Shown here one piece after another: positions 17,845 to 30,825 of a stretch of 64,000 nucleotides of DNA (its first letter is position 1; each line of letters opens with the position of its first letter). This DNA is from Cacajao melanocephalus (taxonomy: Eukaryota; Chordata; Mammalia; Primates; Pitheciidae), in contig CAUYLG010048087.1 in assembly GCA_963573385.1 (NCBI GenBank), positions 62,001 through 126,000 of the forward strand, in the 5' to 3' direction. Below the pieces are notes generated by a model that did not search any database, was not told where the DNA came from, and saw only the letters and a list, made by a program, of their open reading frames with translations. Both the position numbers and the translations under genes were made by a program.

Positions 17845-18045
17845 TCATGTGACCTTAGGCAATATGTAACATCGTTATGCCTTAGTTTTGTCATTGTTAA
17901 ATGAGGACATTTAAAAAAAAAAAGTAAAACAGTATCTACCTCATGGGGTTGTAAGGATAAAACAAGTTAATAAAATGTAAAGCACTTAGGACAATGCCTG
18001 GCCTATAGTTAGCCCTGCATAAATGTATCCCATTGTCATTACCGA
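17845..18045 (+). repeat. MIR SINE
   Basis: Sense MIR: 'gtcatgtgaccttaggcaat', 'ccttagttttgtcattgtta', 'tacctcatggggttgtaagg', 'cacttaggacaatgcctggc'. An 11-A run (17912-17922) interrupts the middle. Confidence 0.8.
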
Positions 18046-18049
18046 ATAA

Positions 18050-18739
18050 GCTTGACATTGCTATTAACTTGCCCACAATTAACTGGTTTGATCAGGCATT
18101 AGTTCAAGGTAATATTTGAGGTTACCATTACATACATTTTGGATTATATAGGAAAACACAGTGCTTCTCTATCAATTGTTTGCAAAATTACTGCTGCAAA
18201 TTTTTAGTGACCTTCTATTTCCAGGGAAGACCATTTCTAATTGCATTGGAAAGTAATATAAATTCAGAACTGATCCTATTTGAGATCTAAAAGGTTATCT
18301 GTTTAACTTATTCTTAAAACATTGATATTTTTGCTTATTGCTTTCAAGACTGTTTTAAGACTATTTCGTTTGATATACCACCTTTGATAGAATTGAGAAA
18401 ATAAGAGATGCCCCTGCCATGATACTCTAAGGTGGGAAACAGATGACTAGCACCTCCAGAAGAGGGCCTCTGGCCTCTGGCCTCTGGGAGGTGGGGCTTT
18501 TAAGTTATATGATTTGGTATTGGGGCTGGGATCTGAGTTTTGAGATTTGACTATGCAACATGCTTGAAACATGGCCTCAAGGATTGTTTGGCTGCCTCAG
18601 CATTCACAGTGGGAAGACCAGCAATTGAGTGATAAGAGATCTGGACTTTGTGTGGCAGCCTTTAGCCTCAGGCCCTGCTCCACCTGCTTGGTATTCTACT
18701 ATGATGAATTGGCTTCAGTTGGTTTCCCAGAACCTTTGT
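18050..18739. other. unassigned sequence with a 7-bp triplet repeat
   Basis: No gene recognised. CCTCTGG is repeated three times in tandem at 18467-18487. Confidence 0.4.
18467..18487. repeat. tandem repeat (CCTCTGG)x3
   Basis: Three perfect head-to-tail 7-bp copies followed by GAGGTGGGG. Confidence 0.9.
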
Positions 18740-18825
18740 CATATCCACATTTGACTGCAGAAAACAAAGAGACATTAAGTAACTTTCCCAAAGTCACACA
18801 GCTAGTAAGTGGCAGAGCTTATTCA
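18740..18825 (-). repeat. MIR SINE fragment
   Basis: 'aagtcacacagctagtaagt' followed by GGCAGAGC (18791-18818) is a strong reversed MIR core. It lies directly beside an L2-like terminus in the same orientation. Confidence 0.7.
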
Positions 18826-18890
18826 TTCATTCAAGGTAATATTTATCAATGGCCTGTTGTCTGGTACATATTGGAGCTGAATCAAAACCC
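18820..18890 (-). repeat. LINE-2 3' terminus fragment
   Basis: 'attcattcattcaaggtaat' then 'atttatcaatggcctgttgt' resembles reversed L2 ending in its ATTC repeats. Confidence 0.5.
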
Positions 18891-19474
18891 CAAAGTGCCT
18901 GAATGTTATTGATATCATCAATCAGCCCCAGGTCCTTCTAGGTTAATCTTCTATAGGGAAGGGTTCTTGAGAATGTGTCTTGGTTCTCCATGATGTTCTT
19001 GGACAGTAGCAGTGAAATGCATACCCTCATTTCTATTAATAAACTGTGCCTGCACTGGCCAAGAATATGTCTTATGTTTTTTGGAAGCAATTTATTTCTT
19101 TAACATATATGACCTATTATAGTAATATAACTGTATTGTATATGATTTGCCCTCAATTTATTTCTGGAGAATCTCCTGTCTTCCAAGTTGTAACAGCCCA
19201 AGGATATAGAAAACATAATTACAGTCACCTTTTCTGTGTTCTTAACATGTTATTTCAGTCTGTCTGTTCTGTATATTCATTTTTCCATACTAAAGATTTC
19301 TAATGTTTTTAACTTTCCTCTGTGTGAGTCCCATGGCCTCAGCTTCTTAATGTAGTGTTCTTCTCTATACCTCCTTCAGTCCCATTATTAGAAAGTTTTT
19401 AAAAATACTCATAGACTTTTAAGGAAAAATGAACCTTGTAAATAGCATTCGGTTAACAATTGCCTGTTGTGGTT
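18891..19474. other. unassigned sequence
   Basis: Nothing recognised. Confidence 0.4.
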
Positions 19475-19570
19475 AAGGATTCTGAGGTCCCAGTTAGTTA
19501 AGAAACAGGTCATTAATAGGTAGTGTTACTGATAGAACTAGGAATCAAACTCATTAGGACCTCTGACTTG
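19475..19570 (-). repeat. probable MIR fragment
   Basis: 'gatagaactaggaatcaaac' (19532) corresponds to reversed MIR 'ggcagagccgggattcgaac'. Weak and short. Confidence 0.4.
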
Positions 19571-19617
19571 CCTTGGACTATTCTTTGCTGCTATCTCTCT
19601 ATTATGCTGTTGGCCTC

Positions 19618-19985
19618 TGACGTGGTTTGGCTCTGTGTTCTCACCCAAATCTCATCTCAAATTGTAATCCTCAAGTGTTGGGGGAGGAACCTGATGAGAT
19701 ATAATTGGATCATGGAGGTGATTTCCCCCATACTGTTCTTGTGATAGTGAGTAAGGTCTCACAAGATCTGATGGTTTAAAAGTGTGTGGAAGCTCTCCAC
19801 TCACTCTCTATCTCTGATGCTACCATTTAAGACATGCATTGCTTCCCCTTCACCTTCTCCCATGATTGTAAGTTTCCTGAGGCTTCCCCAGCCATGTGGA
19901 GCTGTGAGTCAATTAAACCTCTTTTCTTTATAAATTACCTAGTCTAAGGGAGTTCTTTGTAGCACTGTGAAAACAGACTAATACA
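19618..19985 (+). repeat. solo THE1/MSTA-type MaLR LTR
   Basis: About 368 bp. Starts TGACGTGGTTTGGCTCTGTG, contains 'ctcacaagatctgatggttt' and 'ctgtgagtcaattaaacctc', and ends GACTAATACA. It is flanked by a perfect 5-bp target duplication, GCCTC, at 19613-19617 and 19986-19990. No internal sequence remains, so it is a solo LTR produced by LTR-LTR recombination. Confidence 0.92.
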
Positions 19986-20114
19986 GCCTCCTTTAGAGAT
20001 TTGAATATATCTTAAAAATAGTAAAACACTGAAGTATAATCAGTATGGAGTCCTTTTCTCAAAGATTCTCAAGATACTTTAGATGAATGATGCAATAAGA
20101 AACAGGGTCTAGTG

Positions 20115-20345
20115 TAGATAAAGGCACAGGCTTTGAGGTTACATGAATTGGGTTCATATCTTGGTGCTGACGTTTATTCTCACTGTAACTTTATAAATGG
20201 TACCTAACTTATTTGAATTCATTTAATATTCTGTAAAATTAAGGTCAGTGGTACTCAAATGAGAGGTACTTGCATTACATGAAATTATACATAAATTATT
20301 AAATATGACATTGGGTACACAGTATGTCTTCAACTGATATTAGAA
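20115..20345 (+). repeat. MIR SINE, diverged
   Basis: 'aggcacaggctttgaggtta', 'ttgggttcatatcttggtgc' and the closing 'gggtacacagtatgtcttca' follow the sense MIR order. Confidence 0.65.
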
Positions 20346-21034
20346 AAAAATCACATATGATGTTAGTAGAGTCAATATCTGTGTTTTAGTAAAGAAATGC
20401 TAAAACTAGTCATCAGAAATAAAAGGGGATATTTTCGCTTAGAATGCCCTCTCAGAAGTATTCTTAGAAAAAAATTAAACATTTTCATATTGCCCATATA
20501 AGGTTTTACTGATAATTTTCAAACACAAACATTTATAGCTTATCACGTTTTTTCTAGTTCTTACTTTATTGTACATCATTTTATGTTAGACATGTTGAAG
20601 AATTTCTCTTTGTGTGTTCATTTTTGCAGTACTAGTAGCTTATAACCTAGGGAATATTATGTGCCTCATGTATCATTTTCCTTTTTAAAAGATATCATCA
20701 TTCAAATTTGTACTGAGCATTTTAGCACACATTTTGACGTTCTGGGTCTCCGTGATTTGAATCAAGACCTGGTTCCTGTCAGGCAAATGTTAGCTGATGA
20801 CCAAAAAATAGGTATTTTCAATCCCAGTTTCTTAAGAATGTTGAACTAAATATTGACTAAAAGCTGTGGTGCTCACAGCTTTTTTAGCAATTTAAAAAAA
20901 TCACTCGAAAATCTCCAGTATTTAAAGACCAATTGATGTTGATATGCTTTTTTAAAAATGAAAGAAATAGCCGGTTTTGATCTCAAATGCACACACATAC
21001 TTGTAGAATAGGTATTTTTTGTCAATGTATGTAT
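20346..21034. other. unassigned AT-rich sequence
   Basis: No gene or confident repeat seen. Confidence 0.4.
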
Positions 21035-21155
21035 ATTAAGCAACCAATATTTGGCATTCTGACAGCCATTGGGCTTGAGTACTAGGAAGGCAAAAATTGA
21101 TAAGACCATTTCCCTCTGACCTGGACTTAAGAAACTCACAATCTGGCACAAAATA
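21035..21155 (-). repeat. LINE-2 fragment
   Basis: 'aagcaaccaatatttggcat', 'gcttgagtactaggaaggca' and 'cttaagaaactcacaatctg' match the reversed L2 3' region. Confidence 0.5.
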
Positions 21156-21181
21156 TTGTAAAGAAACCCTTTCTGTCTTGT

Positions 21182-21232
21182 GAGACTAAGGCATGTAGCT
21201 GCCTTAGTCTCGCATGTAGCTGCCTTAATCTC
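21182..21232. repeat. 21-bp tandem repeat forming a 12-bp hairpin
   Basis: Unit GCATGTAGCTGCCTTAGTCTC occurs at 21191-21211 and again with one change at 21212-21232. The first copy's TGCCTTAGTCTC (21200-21211) is the exact complement of GAGACTAAGGCA at 21182-21193, leaving a 6-base loop. Confidence 0.9.
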
Positions 21233-21454
21233 ACGTGTAGTTTACACAGCAGCTGTCAAGGTTGATATACTACCATGTGGGGTACTGTGTGATTTCTTCC
21301 TGATGGCTGAGTTTCAATGGGGACTTTCAAAAAGGGGGAACCTAGAGACTGATCTCAAGTGTCCCTCCCAGCTTCACTGAACATTATAACTCAGGACAAC
21401 AATATGGCTGCTGCTACTGTAGCTGCCCCTTGCTTTTCACAGAATACTGGCTAG

Positions 21455-21635
21455 ATCTCGGCCCTGTGCTAAACAATTTTTGCATGTTAGTCCTATTCCT
21501 TAAAACCATTCTGCAAAACAGATACTATTATCCCTTATTTACCAATGAGACAATTGGAGTTCTGCAAGGCTGCATGATTGGCTTAAGATCACACAGCAAG
21601 TAAGTGAACACTTGCTGTATTTCCAGCCCATCTTT
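21455..21635 (-). repeat. MIR SINE
   Basis: Reversed MIR: 'ccctgtgctaaacaattttt', 'acagatactattatccctta', 'agatcacacagcaagtaagt'. Confidence 0.75.
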
Positions 21636-21714
21636 CTCTTTTTTCCTGCGCTGCATGCTCCCTCCACATGTGACTGTAAGGTGAAGGAACTATAAAATAC
21701 TACTATTAATTGGT

Positions 21715-21861
21715 ATGTGTGGCTTTAATGTAGTCATTCTGTAATTCATATAAACAGAGTATATATATATATATACACATATATATATATAATGTTTAAT
21801 TGACTGATATGTGTAGCTTTAATGCATGTAATTAATTAAAGCTACATTAATTAAAGCTACA
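21715..21861. repeat. AT-rich cluster of direct and inverted TGTAGCTTTAAT units
   Basis: ATGTGTGGCTTTAATG (21715-21730) and ATGTGTAGCTTTAATG (21809-21824) are direct copies either side of a TA-rich microsatellite (21760-21792). ATTAAAGCTACA, the complement of TGTAGCTTTAAT, follows twice at 21835-21846 and 21850-21861 with a 15-bp period. Confidence 0.85.
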
Positions 21862-21935
21862 TTCTGTTCCATTGGTCTTCGTACCTAGTTTTATACAAGT
21901 ATCATGCTGTTTTGGTGACTATGGCCTTTTCCAAA
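21862..21935 (-). repeat. short LINE-1 ORF2 fragment
   Basis: 'ttctgttccattggtcttcg' and 'atcatgctgttttggtgact' match the reversed L1 ORF2 phrase 'ctgttccattggtc...accatgctgttttggttact'. Confidence 0.65.
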
Positions 21936-22073
21936 GAATATATATTAAATTTTATTATTGTGCCAGGCAGTGACATTGGCACAACTAATATATGCCTTTA
22001 TGGAATTCAAGATTCCTTATATTAAATACAGAGTAAAAGGAAGCAGGAATATTTATTATAGCTGTAAGGTTTT

Positions 22074-22207
22074 GAGTTTCAGTTTACTTATGATTTGTTG
22101 CCAATTCAGTGGATAAAAAGAAATTTACCTTAAAAACGTGGAGTTTCAATTTACTTATGATTAGTTGTAAATTCAGTGGATAAGGAGAAATTTACCTTAA
22201 AAATGTC
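22074..22207. repeat. 67-bp tandem duplication
   Basis: Copy 1 is 22074-22140 and copy 2 is 22141-22207, exactly abutting and equal in length, with about eight mismatches (near 88% identity). Both begin GAGTTTCA and contain 'attcagtggataa' and 'gaaatttaccttaaaaa'. Confidence 0.95.
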
Positions 22208-23278
22208 TTAGAAAGTTGTCATGTTGTAAAATAACATATCTCAAAATAAGTCTTGTGAAGCCAACTTTTCTTCCAGCATCGCAAGAGATCACCATTTCTC
22301 TTGCTAAGCATCTAATGAAGTCATAGGTTTGCTGTAGAGGCTATGCTGTGTGAAAAGTACTATTTTCAAATACTAGATAACTTCAGAGTCCCAACAGGCT
22401 CACATTCAGAAAACGTTTGACCCTGACTTCCGCTGATTCGGAGCTCCCATTTTACACTAGCCATGGGTAAGTTGTTTGCTGAGTGGACCCTCCTAACCCA
22501 GGTTTTACTATATCTTGAGCAAGTTCTATTTCCCCTTCTAGCATACTTTCTCTCTGTAGTTTTTTTACTTTGCCTCAAGTCAGTAGAGTTAAACTAGTTT
22601 GTTGTGCCTACACTATATTTTCTTTCAGTCATAATTTTTAAATTTTAGTAACAAAGCAAACAACCAACAAGGACCCATATGTTCATTTTGCCTTAAATTA
22701 CTTTTTAAAAATATTCCTATCCATTCTTGTTTTACATTTAAAGGTGTGTATATTTGCTTATATCTCTTAAAGAAACTAAAAGACTTTGAAAAAAACACAA
22801 CTTTTCACCAATAATAGAGAACAAGACATTAGTATCTATGTCAATGGTGGTGAGAGAAAGGGTAAATGCTTCTAGAGTAAATAAATTCAAAGGATTATAT
22901 GTCATGTTAATAAATAAAAACAAAATAAGAAAAATTTTTCTTAGATTACAGTAGTGTACTGTGTATATACACTTACGTAATAATGTTTGAGCCTATCCCT
23001 CCACTATATGTATATCCTAAATTGTACAGATAGTGTACAAAAATTTATCATAAGAAAACAGTAAAACATGAGAAATGTTTAAAAATAACATGGAAATCAT
23101 AAGTATGTGTGTACATATACATATATGTATATATATGTATATATGTTTCAATATTTCTTGTTGCATTCTAAAGGATGGTCTGTGTGCCTGTTTCCAGAGA
23201 TCATGTACCTACAACACGAAGGAATGAAAGGAAACCTAATAATACAGAGATAATTCTTCATTTACAATAACCACTAAG
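22208..23278. other. unassigned sequence with a TA/TG tract
   Basis: No gene recognised. Alternating TA/TG sequence lies at about 23105-23147. Confidence 0.4.
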
Positions 23279-23339
<61 letters not shown>

Positions 23340-23341
23340 AA

Positions 23342-23373
<32 letters not shown>
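23279..23373. repeat. compound microsatellite (AC)22 then (AG)n
   Basis: Uninterrupted AC dinucleotides at about 23281-23324, followed by AG dinucleotides with a few AA/AC interruptions to 23373. The overlapping minus-strand frames (Cys-Val runs then Leu-Ser runs) are microsatellite translations. Confidence 0.97.
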
Positions 23374-25967
23374 TTGGAGTAGTAGCAAGGAACTTAAATA
23401 CATGATTAATGTGAGTGCCTTCTGAACCAAAGTTAAAGGAAGCAGATGAGAGCTCTGTGGGCATAGGCTGCTGCTGTGAGCATACAAATCAGTTTGATTA
23501 TAGCTACAATTTCCATGCCTGCTGCCAAACAACTGTCTTGAAAGTTCTGAGTGAGAGAGTGGTGGGTAATTCAGCACAAGTACTGATCTCTGTTGTCATG
23601 AGTGTCCTTGACAGTGGTAAGAAATGGGGACCCACTGGGAAGAGCCACCTGAGGTGGCTTTATGACATGATGGATTTATAAGAGATGTCTTAGACAGATC
23701 TAATGTTAGAACAATAAAAGTGGTACCATGGCTGAAGGATACCCTGAATGCATGACATTCTTCATCACTGGAATAAAGAACATTCTAGATTAGGTCATTT
23801 AACTTTAATCTCAGCAAATGGAACAGCAGGCTCAGCAAATCTCATTTTGAATCAACATATGTAACTATTGCATTATTTCTTTTCCCCACTGAGAGACTAT
23901 TGTAACACACATAGGATGCTGGACACAACAAAGTGGTAGCCAGGTTCTGTATTCTTCTACTTAGGTAAACAACTGCTATTAGCTTGTAGAAGTCAGTAAA
24001 CACAATTACATTAAAACAATGTGTACTATAGACCCATTGATTAGAAGCCACATTAAATGCAGTTTCGTGCTTTGTTGGTCATCCATCCACATTTCTGTTT
24101 GTAATAATAATGGTGTCAGAAGTAGGCCTTATGGGGTTGAAATGCGGTTACTAAACAAAAGTATTAAGGGCACAGTCTGTGCAGTGTGTCACTTGGTCAA
24201 TTGGAAAGCAGTGAGGACTTCTCTTATACTTGCCAGAGTGGAATTCTTCTCAGTGTATTGGTGTGAGATTCTCTCCGGAGGCAATGCAATCTGTTTATAA
24301 CTTCTTGGCAACAGGTTTTGGAATAAAGCCAAAGACATTGTCAAATAATACACAGAGTGGAAATGAGTTGTTTGAATTTTTCCGCCATTCTTCCTTTTCT
24401 TAGGGCCAAAGATACAGTTTTATAAATCTCCTTAATTAGTAATTTCTACCAGAATGAGTTAAAATTATTGCATGGAATTTAGCTCTTCTGAATGATGTTC
24501 AGTCATTAAATTATGAGGGCTGGTATGCAAAATTTTTTGACTTATTCTGATTGTTCTGATGCCTAATAGAAAATCTTAGTTTTTCAAAAGCGTGTTCAAG
24601 AGATAGCATTCAAAAACAAGCTTAAGCAATCTTTTAGAGATTGGGAGCCAATCCTTGAGACACCTGGGAATGAACAGTAGAAGGATTATATACATTGGTT
24701 GAATGAGTCCCCTCATTTCACGTGTTGATGTTTTAAGAGATAAACCCAGGTGAGAGATGCCTCTTGAGTTGAGGCTTATGTTCACTCTGTAGTTCAGAGG
24801 TCTGATCTTTGAATGCTTCCTAACAAAATTCTCCTCGTTTTGGTTTAAATTATTTTATTTTGACAGATTAGTCACAGCATCAGACAGATGCAAGTAGCTA
24901 TTGTGTCAAACAGGTCAGGAGAACTGCTATGTAGAAATACTTACAATTGTGGTCTGTTGCAAAATATGTGAATCGATCAGAGACTACACATCAATGACTT
25001 TTTCAATGAGAAGTGTAATTATGTATGTGGCTGCTTTTTGCATGCCTGCCCTCTCTGCTTCTTTTGTTCCTTGACAGAAATTCAAAGGATCCCTTTTTTA
25101 GCAGCAGAGCAATACTATTGCTTAGGTATTTGAGTGGAAATTTTTGAGGGGTGTGGGGAGAAAGAAAAATTAAATCAGTTTTTATTTAAAGAGAAAAGGT
25201 AAAAATTAATTTAAAAGTGACTCCTTAGATAAGAATCATTTCCAAAATTACAACTTGTAATCTATTCCTAGATGCTGTAAACAGCAAACAATAATCCTGT
25301 CTTAATACTGCAAAAAAAAAAAAATCATAGTGGAACTAAAGGGAACTTAATTTACTGGTCAGAATATTTTCCTTAATCAGTTGTTTTATGCATTTTTGAT
25401 TATATTTAATTATCACAGTACATAGTGCAGGAGTCACACAGGGAAATGATAAGGAGATATTGCAGAACTTTTGTCTTCACTACAAACTTAGTGTAGATAT
25501 GGACCAGATATATCATACAGTAAAGATTTTTGGTTTTTTAAGTTCCATTAAACTGCTGGCTTATTTTTGAAAGTGCATAACCCTTACCTTAAAGTTACTT
25601 TTCTTGTTGGCTGACCTGTTGGATTATTTGAAAGTGGCATATTTATAATGTTTATCAAAATGTCATTTTTAATAGAAAAATTAGTTTCACCACTGGGATT
25701 TGAGAAGGTTGGCTTCTAAGGAGGCTTGAAGTTTCAGTAAGAAAACCTGTACTTTCAGGGGCTAAACAGAGCTCACACTTCACAGTCTGGAGGACTTTCA
25801 GCTTCAGTTACTGTTCCTTGAATTTGAATCCATTTGAAATCTGACCTGAATCCTTGATTGGAGTTTTTTCAAATTTTCTGTGCAACACCAAGCTGAATTA
25901 TAACTAATTTCAAAGAGTTTGGAACAATGAGAAAAGTCCACATTGGAGGGAGTGCCAAACACACAGT
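23374..25967. other. unassigned stretch
   Basis: About 2.6 kb with no gene and no confident repeat apart from an A-run at 25312-25324. Frames here (up to 93 codons) have no recognisable motif. This low-repeat block is a candidate for conserved non-coding sequence. Confidence 0.4.
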
Positions 25968-26150
25968 GATGTAGCTCTAGGTAAGCTATTTAGCTATTTT
26001 GATGCTCCATTTTCTAAATCATAAAACTGGAATAATAGTTGTAACTGCCTACAGGTGCAGCTTAAATTAGATTATTACGATAATGCATATTAGCACTGGG
26101 TTTGGTCCATAGCATTTTGTTTGGTTCAGTAAGTGTCAGTAATTAGTATC
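25968..26150 (+). repeat. MIR SINE
   Basis: 'ctccattttctaaatcataa', 'gaataatagttgtaactgcc' and 'attagcactgggtttggtcc' follow sense MIR. Confidence 0.7.
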
Positions 26151-29117
26151 ACTACTTGTTTTTAAAGACAAAATTGTTGGAGGAAAAACAACAGGAGTAA
26201 TTTTTTTTCTCAGCGATGAAAGAGTGATTTTCTTACTTTCTCAAGAGCACATTATGTCACCAAGAGATTATGCACTCCAGAAGAATTAATATTATTTGGT
26301 GCATGAAGAATTTTTTCTATGCATTTATTGCAAATGGGAAATTAATATAAATATAAAATAATGAAGACAATGAGGAAAGAAATAGAGCATCTTGTCTTTA
26401 TGGGTCAATGTTAGCACACTTGGTTCCTGGTAACCCCCAGCAGCCTTCTAAATGAATGGAGCCTGTACTAAGACTAAGTCTATGAGAAAACTGTGTGTGT
26501 GCTTTGAAAAACTTTAGTTCTGTCATCCACTGGAGTGGTTTTGCCCTCCACTATTTTTTGATCATCACTTTGGAACTTTCTCCAAAAAGGGTCTCCATAC
26601 AGATTTTCTAAGCCCAGGGCATCTGCAAGTCTCTTGTAAGATAAAAACAGTTTGAAGTATATTCTAATATCCTTAGAGAAAACTATTGCCAAAACCTGAT
26701 TATTCAATTCCTTTGATGATGATTGTGTGGGATATACTTATTCCATTAAAACACTTTGATGATTTCACTGTAAATGAATTTCTAGTTCATAAGAAACATA
26801 GGTAAATCTTCTGAGATAGTAAAAAATGAAATACAATACCCAGGGTATTAAATTTTAAAAAAGAGATTATCATACTACCATGAGGAACCTTAATTGTGGT
26901 TGTGTCATGATGATGTATTAATAATTGTGTCTCTTGACATCATGAAAATGGATGGTAACCTGCAAAACTCCCTTCTTTCTGATAACCATGCATTCTTTCC
27001 TGTATTTTATCGAATTATGTTTATTTCTTGTGTTCCTCTTGGTGATTAATCAAATCATTATTTAATTCTACAAAATAAGTTCCCTTACTACCAGTTTTCA
27101 TTTTACTTGGGAAATCAGCCATGCAGATTCCAGGAAGGGTTTGTGAAATCATAGTCATAAAACACCCGGACCCACACACAAATATGCATTTACTTAATCT
27201 TTAATTTTATTTTGAGAATCCCTTGTCTGGAGATTTCCTTCCACAATACACAGCCTCTCAAGAATTTAAAAATAATGGAGTAAAATAATCTTCAAGCTTT
27301 GATTAGATTACAACATATGAATACTAATTTTGTTTTTGTATTTTTCAACACCCAAATTTATCTGAATTTAGAACACAATGAACAGTTTAAGTGTTAGAGA
27401 TTTCATGAGAATGAGTTTGTGCCTATCAGATAAATATAGGTTTATATATACATTTCAATTATTGCTATATCTATGTGTAATTTATCTAAAAGTAACATTA
27501 TCCGTGCATCTTAACAGAGGGCCTAAGTAGTTGAATGACAGAGACTACATTTTTGCTGCAAAAGATGATGATGTAACGTGCTGTGTGGTCACTGTGGGTC
27601 ATGTGCCGAAACACTACTTGATGGTACTTATCTCTACATACTGCTTCTCCTACTGATTTATGGATTTGGATGACTTCTTTTATGTCAAAACTAGGCTACA
27701 TGTCCCGGGAGTAGAGAAGAAAGAATAGTATTTTCAGTTAAGTCTTAGAAAAGTTCTATTCTATAACACATTATAGCTGCCTTCTCTTAGTGGTCTATGA
27801 AGTTTTTATGAAGATATTGATTATTTTCCAATGACACCCAAGTCTACTGTCAGAAATCACTCAAATGCTTAGCTGCATCAAGGCTTGGCTCCTGTACCCT
27901 GAGGAGGACACAATTAACCACCTCCTTATTTTTAAGTGTTTTCAGGACAAGGAGCTGCATATACTGCACAAATGCAGTTTGCTTGGCTAATCCTGTCTCT
28001 CTCCTTCTAGCTCCGTTTACATGCTTCATGCTCAGTTGAAATTAATTCTTTACACATTGGTCTCATGAACACATCTTTGAGGGCAGAGTTCAAGTCAAAT
28101 TTTTATTTGCATCATTAGATCTGAGAACACAACCTGGGACATATTAGATGCTTTGTAAGTGTAGAGGTGGGGAGAAAGAAGACGAAAGAGAGGAACACAG
28201 GGAGGGAAAGATTTTCCTGATAGATCACTTCTTGGACACTTTCTATGCAGAAAAGTTCCGAGATTGCTTCTCTGGATCCTGTTATCTTGGCAGTCTGCTA
28301 AGAGTTTCCATTTACACTTAAACGTGGCTACTGATGAGTCTTAATGTTCCCTTAACTATCAGATCTCTGATATCACCGCCTAGCGAAGTGGGACCCTGGG
28401 CAAGAATTTCACTTCTGTTTAATAAATATGCATAGGTTTTCAACATCTCTTTGGATGCTTTCAGAGGTGATAAAAGTTTCCATTGTATTCTAGAATATTG
28501 TCTACAAATAATTGAAGTTGTATGTTCCAAAACAATGATGCTAACCCATATCCTTTTTCTTTTCTTTCCCATGATATGAAGATATGAACGCATCAGAACC
28601 AGCTCCATGCCCTTGTCCCAGAATTAATCATTCCTATCCATATTTGATGTCTATACCTTTTAAATATTTATGGACTGTTACGTTCCTTTATTGTTGTTCA
28701 CCCATACTAGGGACATTCAGAAGCCTCACATTTCTTCCTTAGCCAAGCACCCCATTCCCTTCATCCTTTCTCAGCTGTTCTTTGGAATACCTCCAAGTTG
28801 CATACATAATTTTGATATTGAGGTGTCTAAAGTACGTTTGTTTCAATTGGAGTCTTTTTGAAGTTGCTTTTACTCAAACCATGTACACAAATAAAAGTGA
28901 TTTCCAAGACAGGGAAATTCAGTAAGGAATCTGAAGGGAAGCTGAGGTATACAAATAGTTCATTATAATACTACAGGTAGATTTAAAGTCACTAGGAAAA
29001 ATCACATCTCAAAATCAAAAGATTATAGAATGAGCACTGTATGAAGAATTACATTTTAAAGCATAGGTCTGTGATCATTTTGCAGGTTTTTGTTGTTACT
29101 GTCAGTCTATTTGTTTT
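26151..29117. other. long unassigned stretch with one protein-like short frame
   Basis: Nothing named apart from a weak L2-like 3' end at about 28075-28165 on the plus strand ('ctttgagggcagagttcaag', 'cacaacctgggacatattag'). A 75-codon minus-strand frame at 26480-26707 has a balanced, soluble-protein-like composition but no motif I recognise. Confidence 0.4.
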
Positions 29118-29280
29118 TCTTAATAATTTTATTGAGGTATAATTGATACACCAAGGACATATTTAATGTGAACAATTTGATGAGTTTGGTCATATGCAAG
29201 GACTCATGAGACTGTCACTGCAATCAAGGTAATAAATATATTTATTACTTCTAAAAATTTCCTCTTTTCCTCTTTGTTTT
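29118..29280 (-). repeat. old LINE-1 3' UTR fragment (L1M group)
   Basis: 'aattttattgaggtataatt', 'tttaatgtgaacaatttgat', 'actgcaatcaaggtaataaa' match the reversed 3' region of L1MB/L1MC-type elements. Confidence 0.7.

Positions 29281-30825
<1,545 letters not shown>

Noticed and set aside
23236..23577. Minus-strand frames with Cys-Val and Leu-Ser repeats
   Set aside because: Translations of the CA/GA microsatellite, not a repeat protein.
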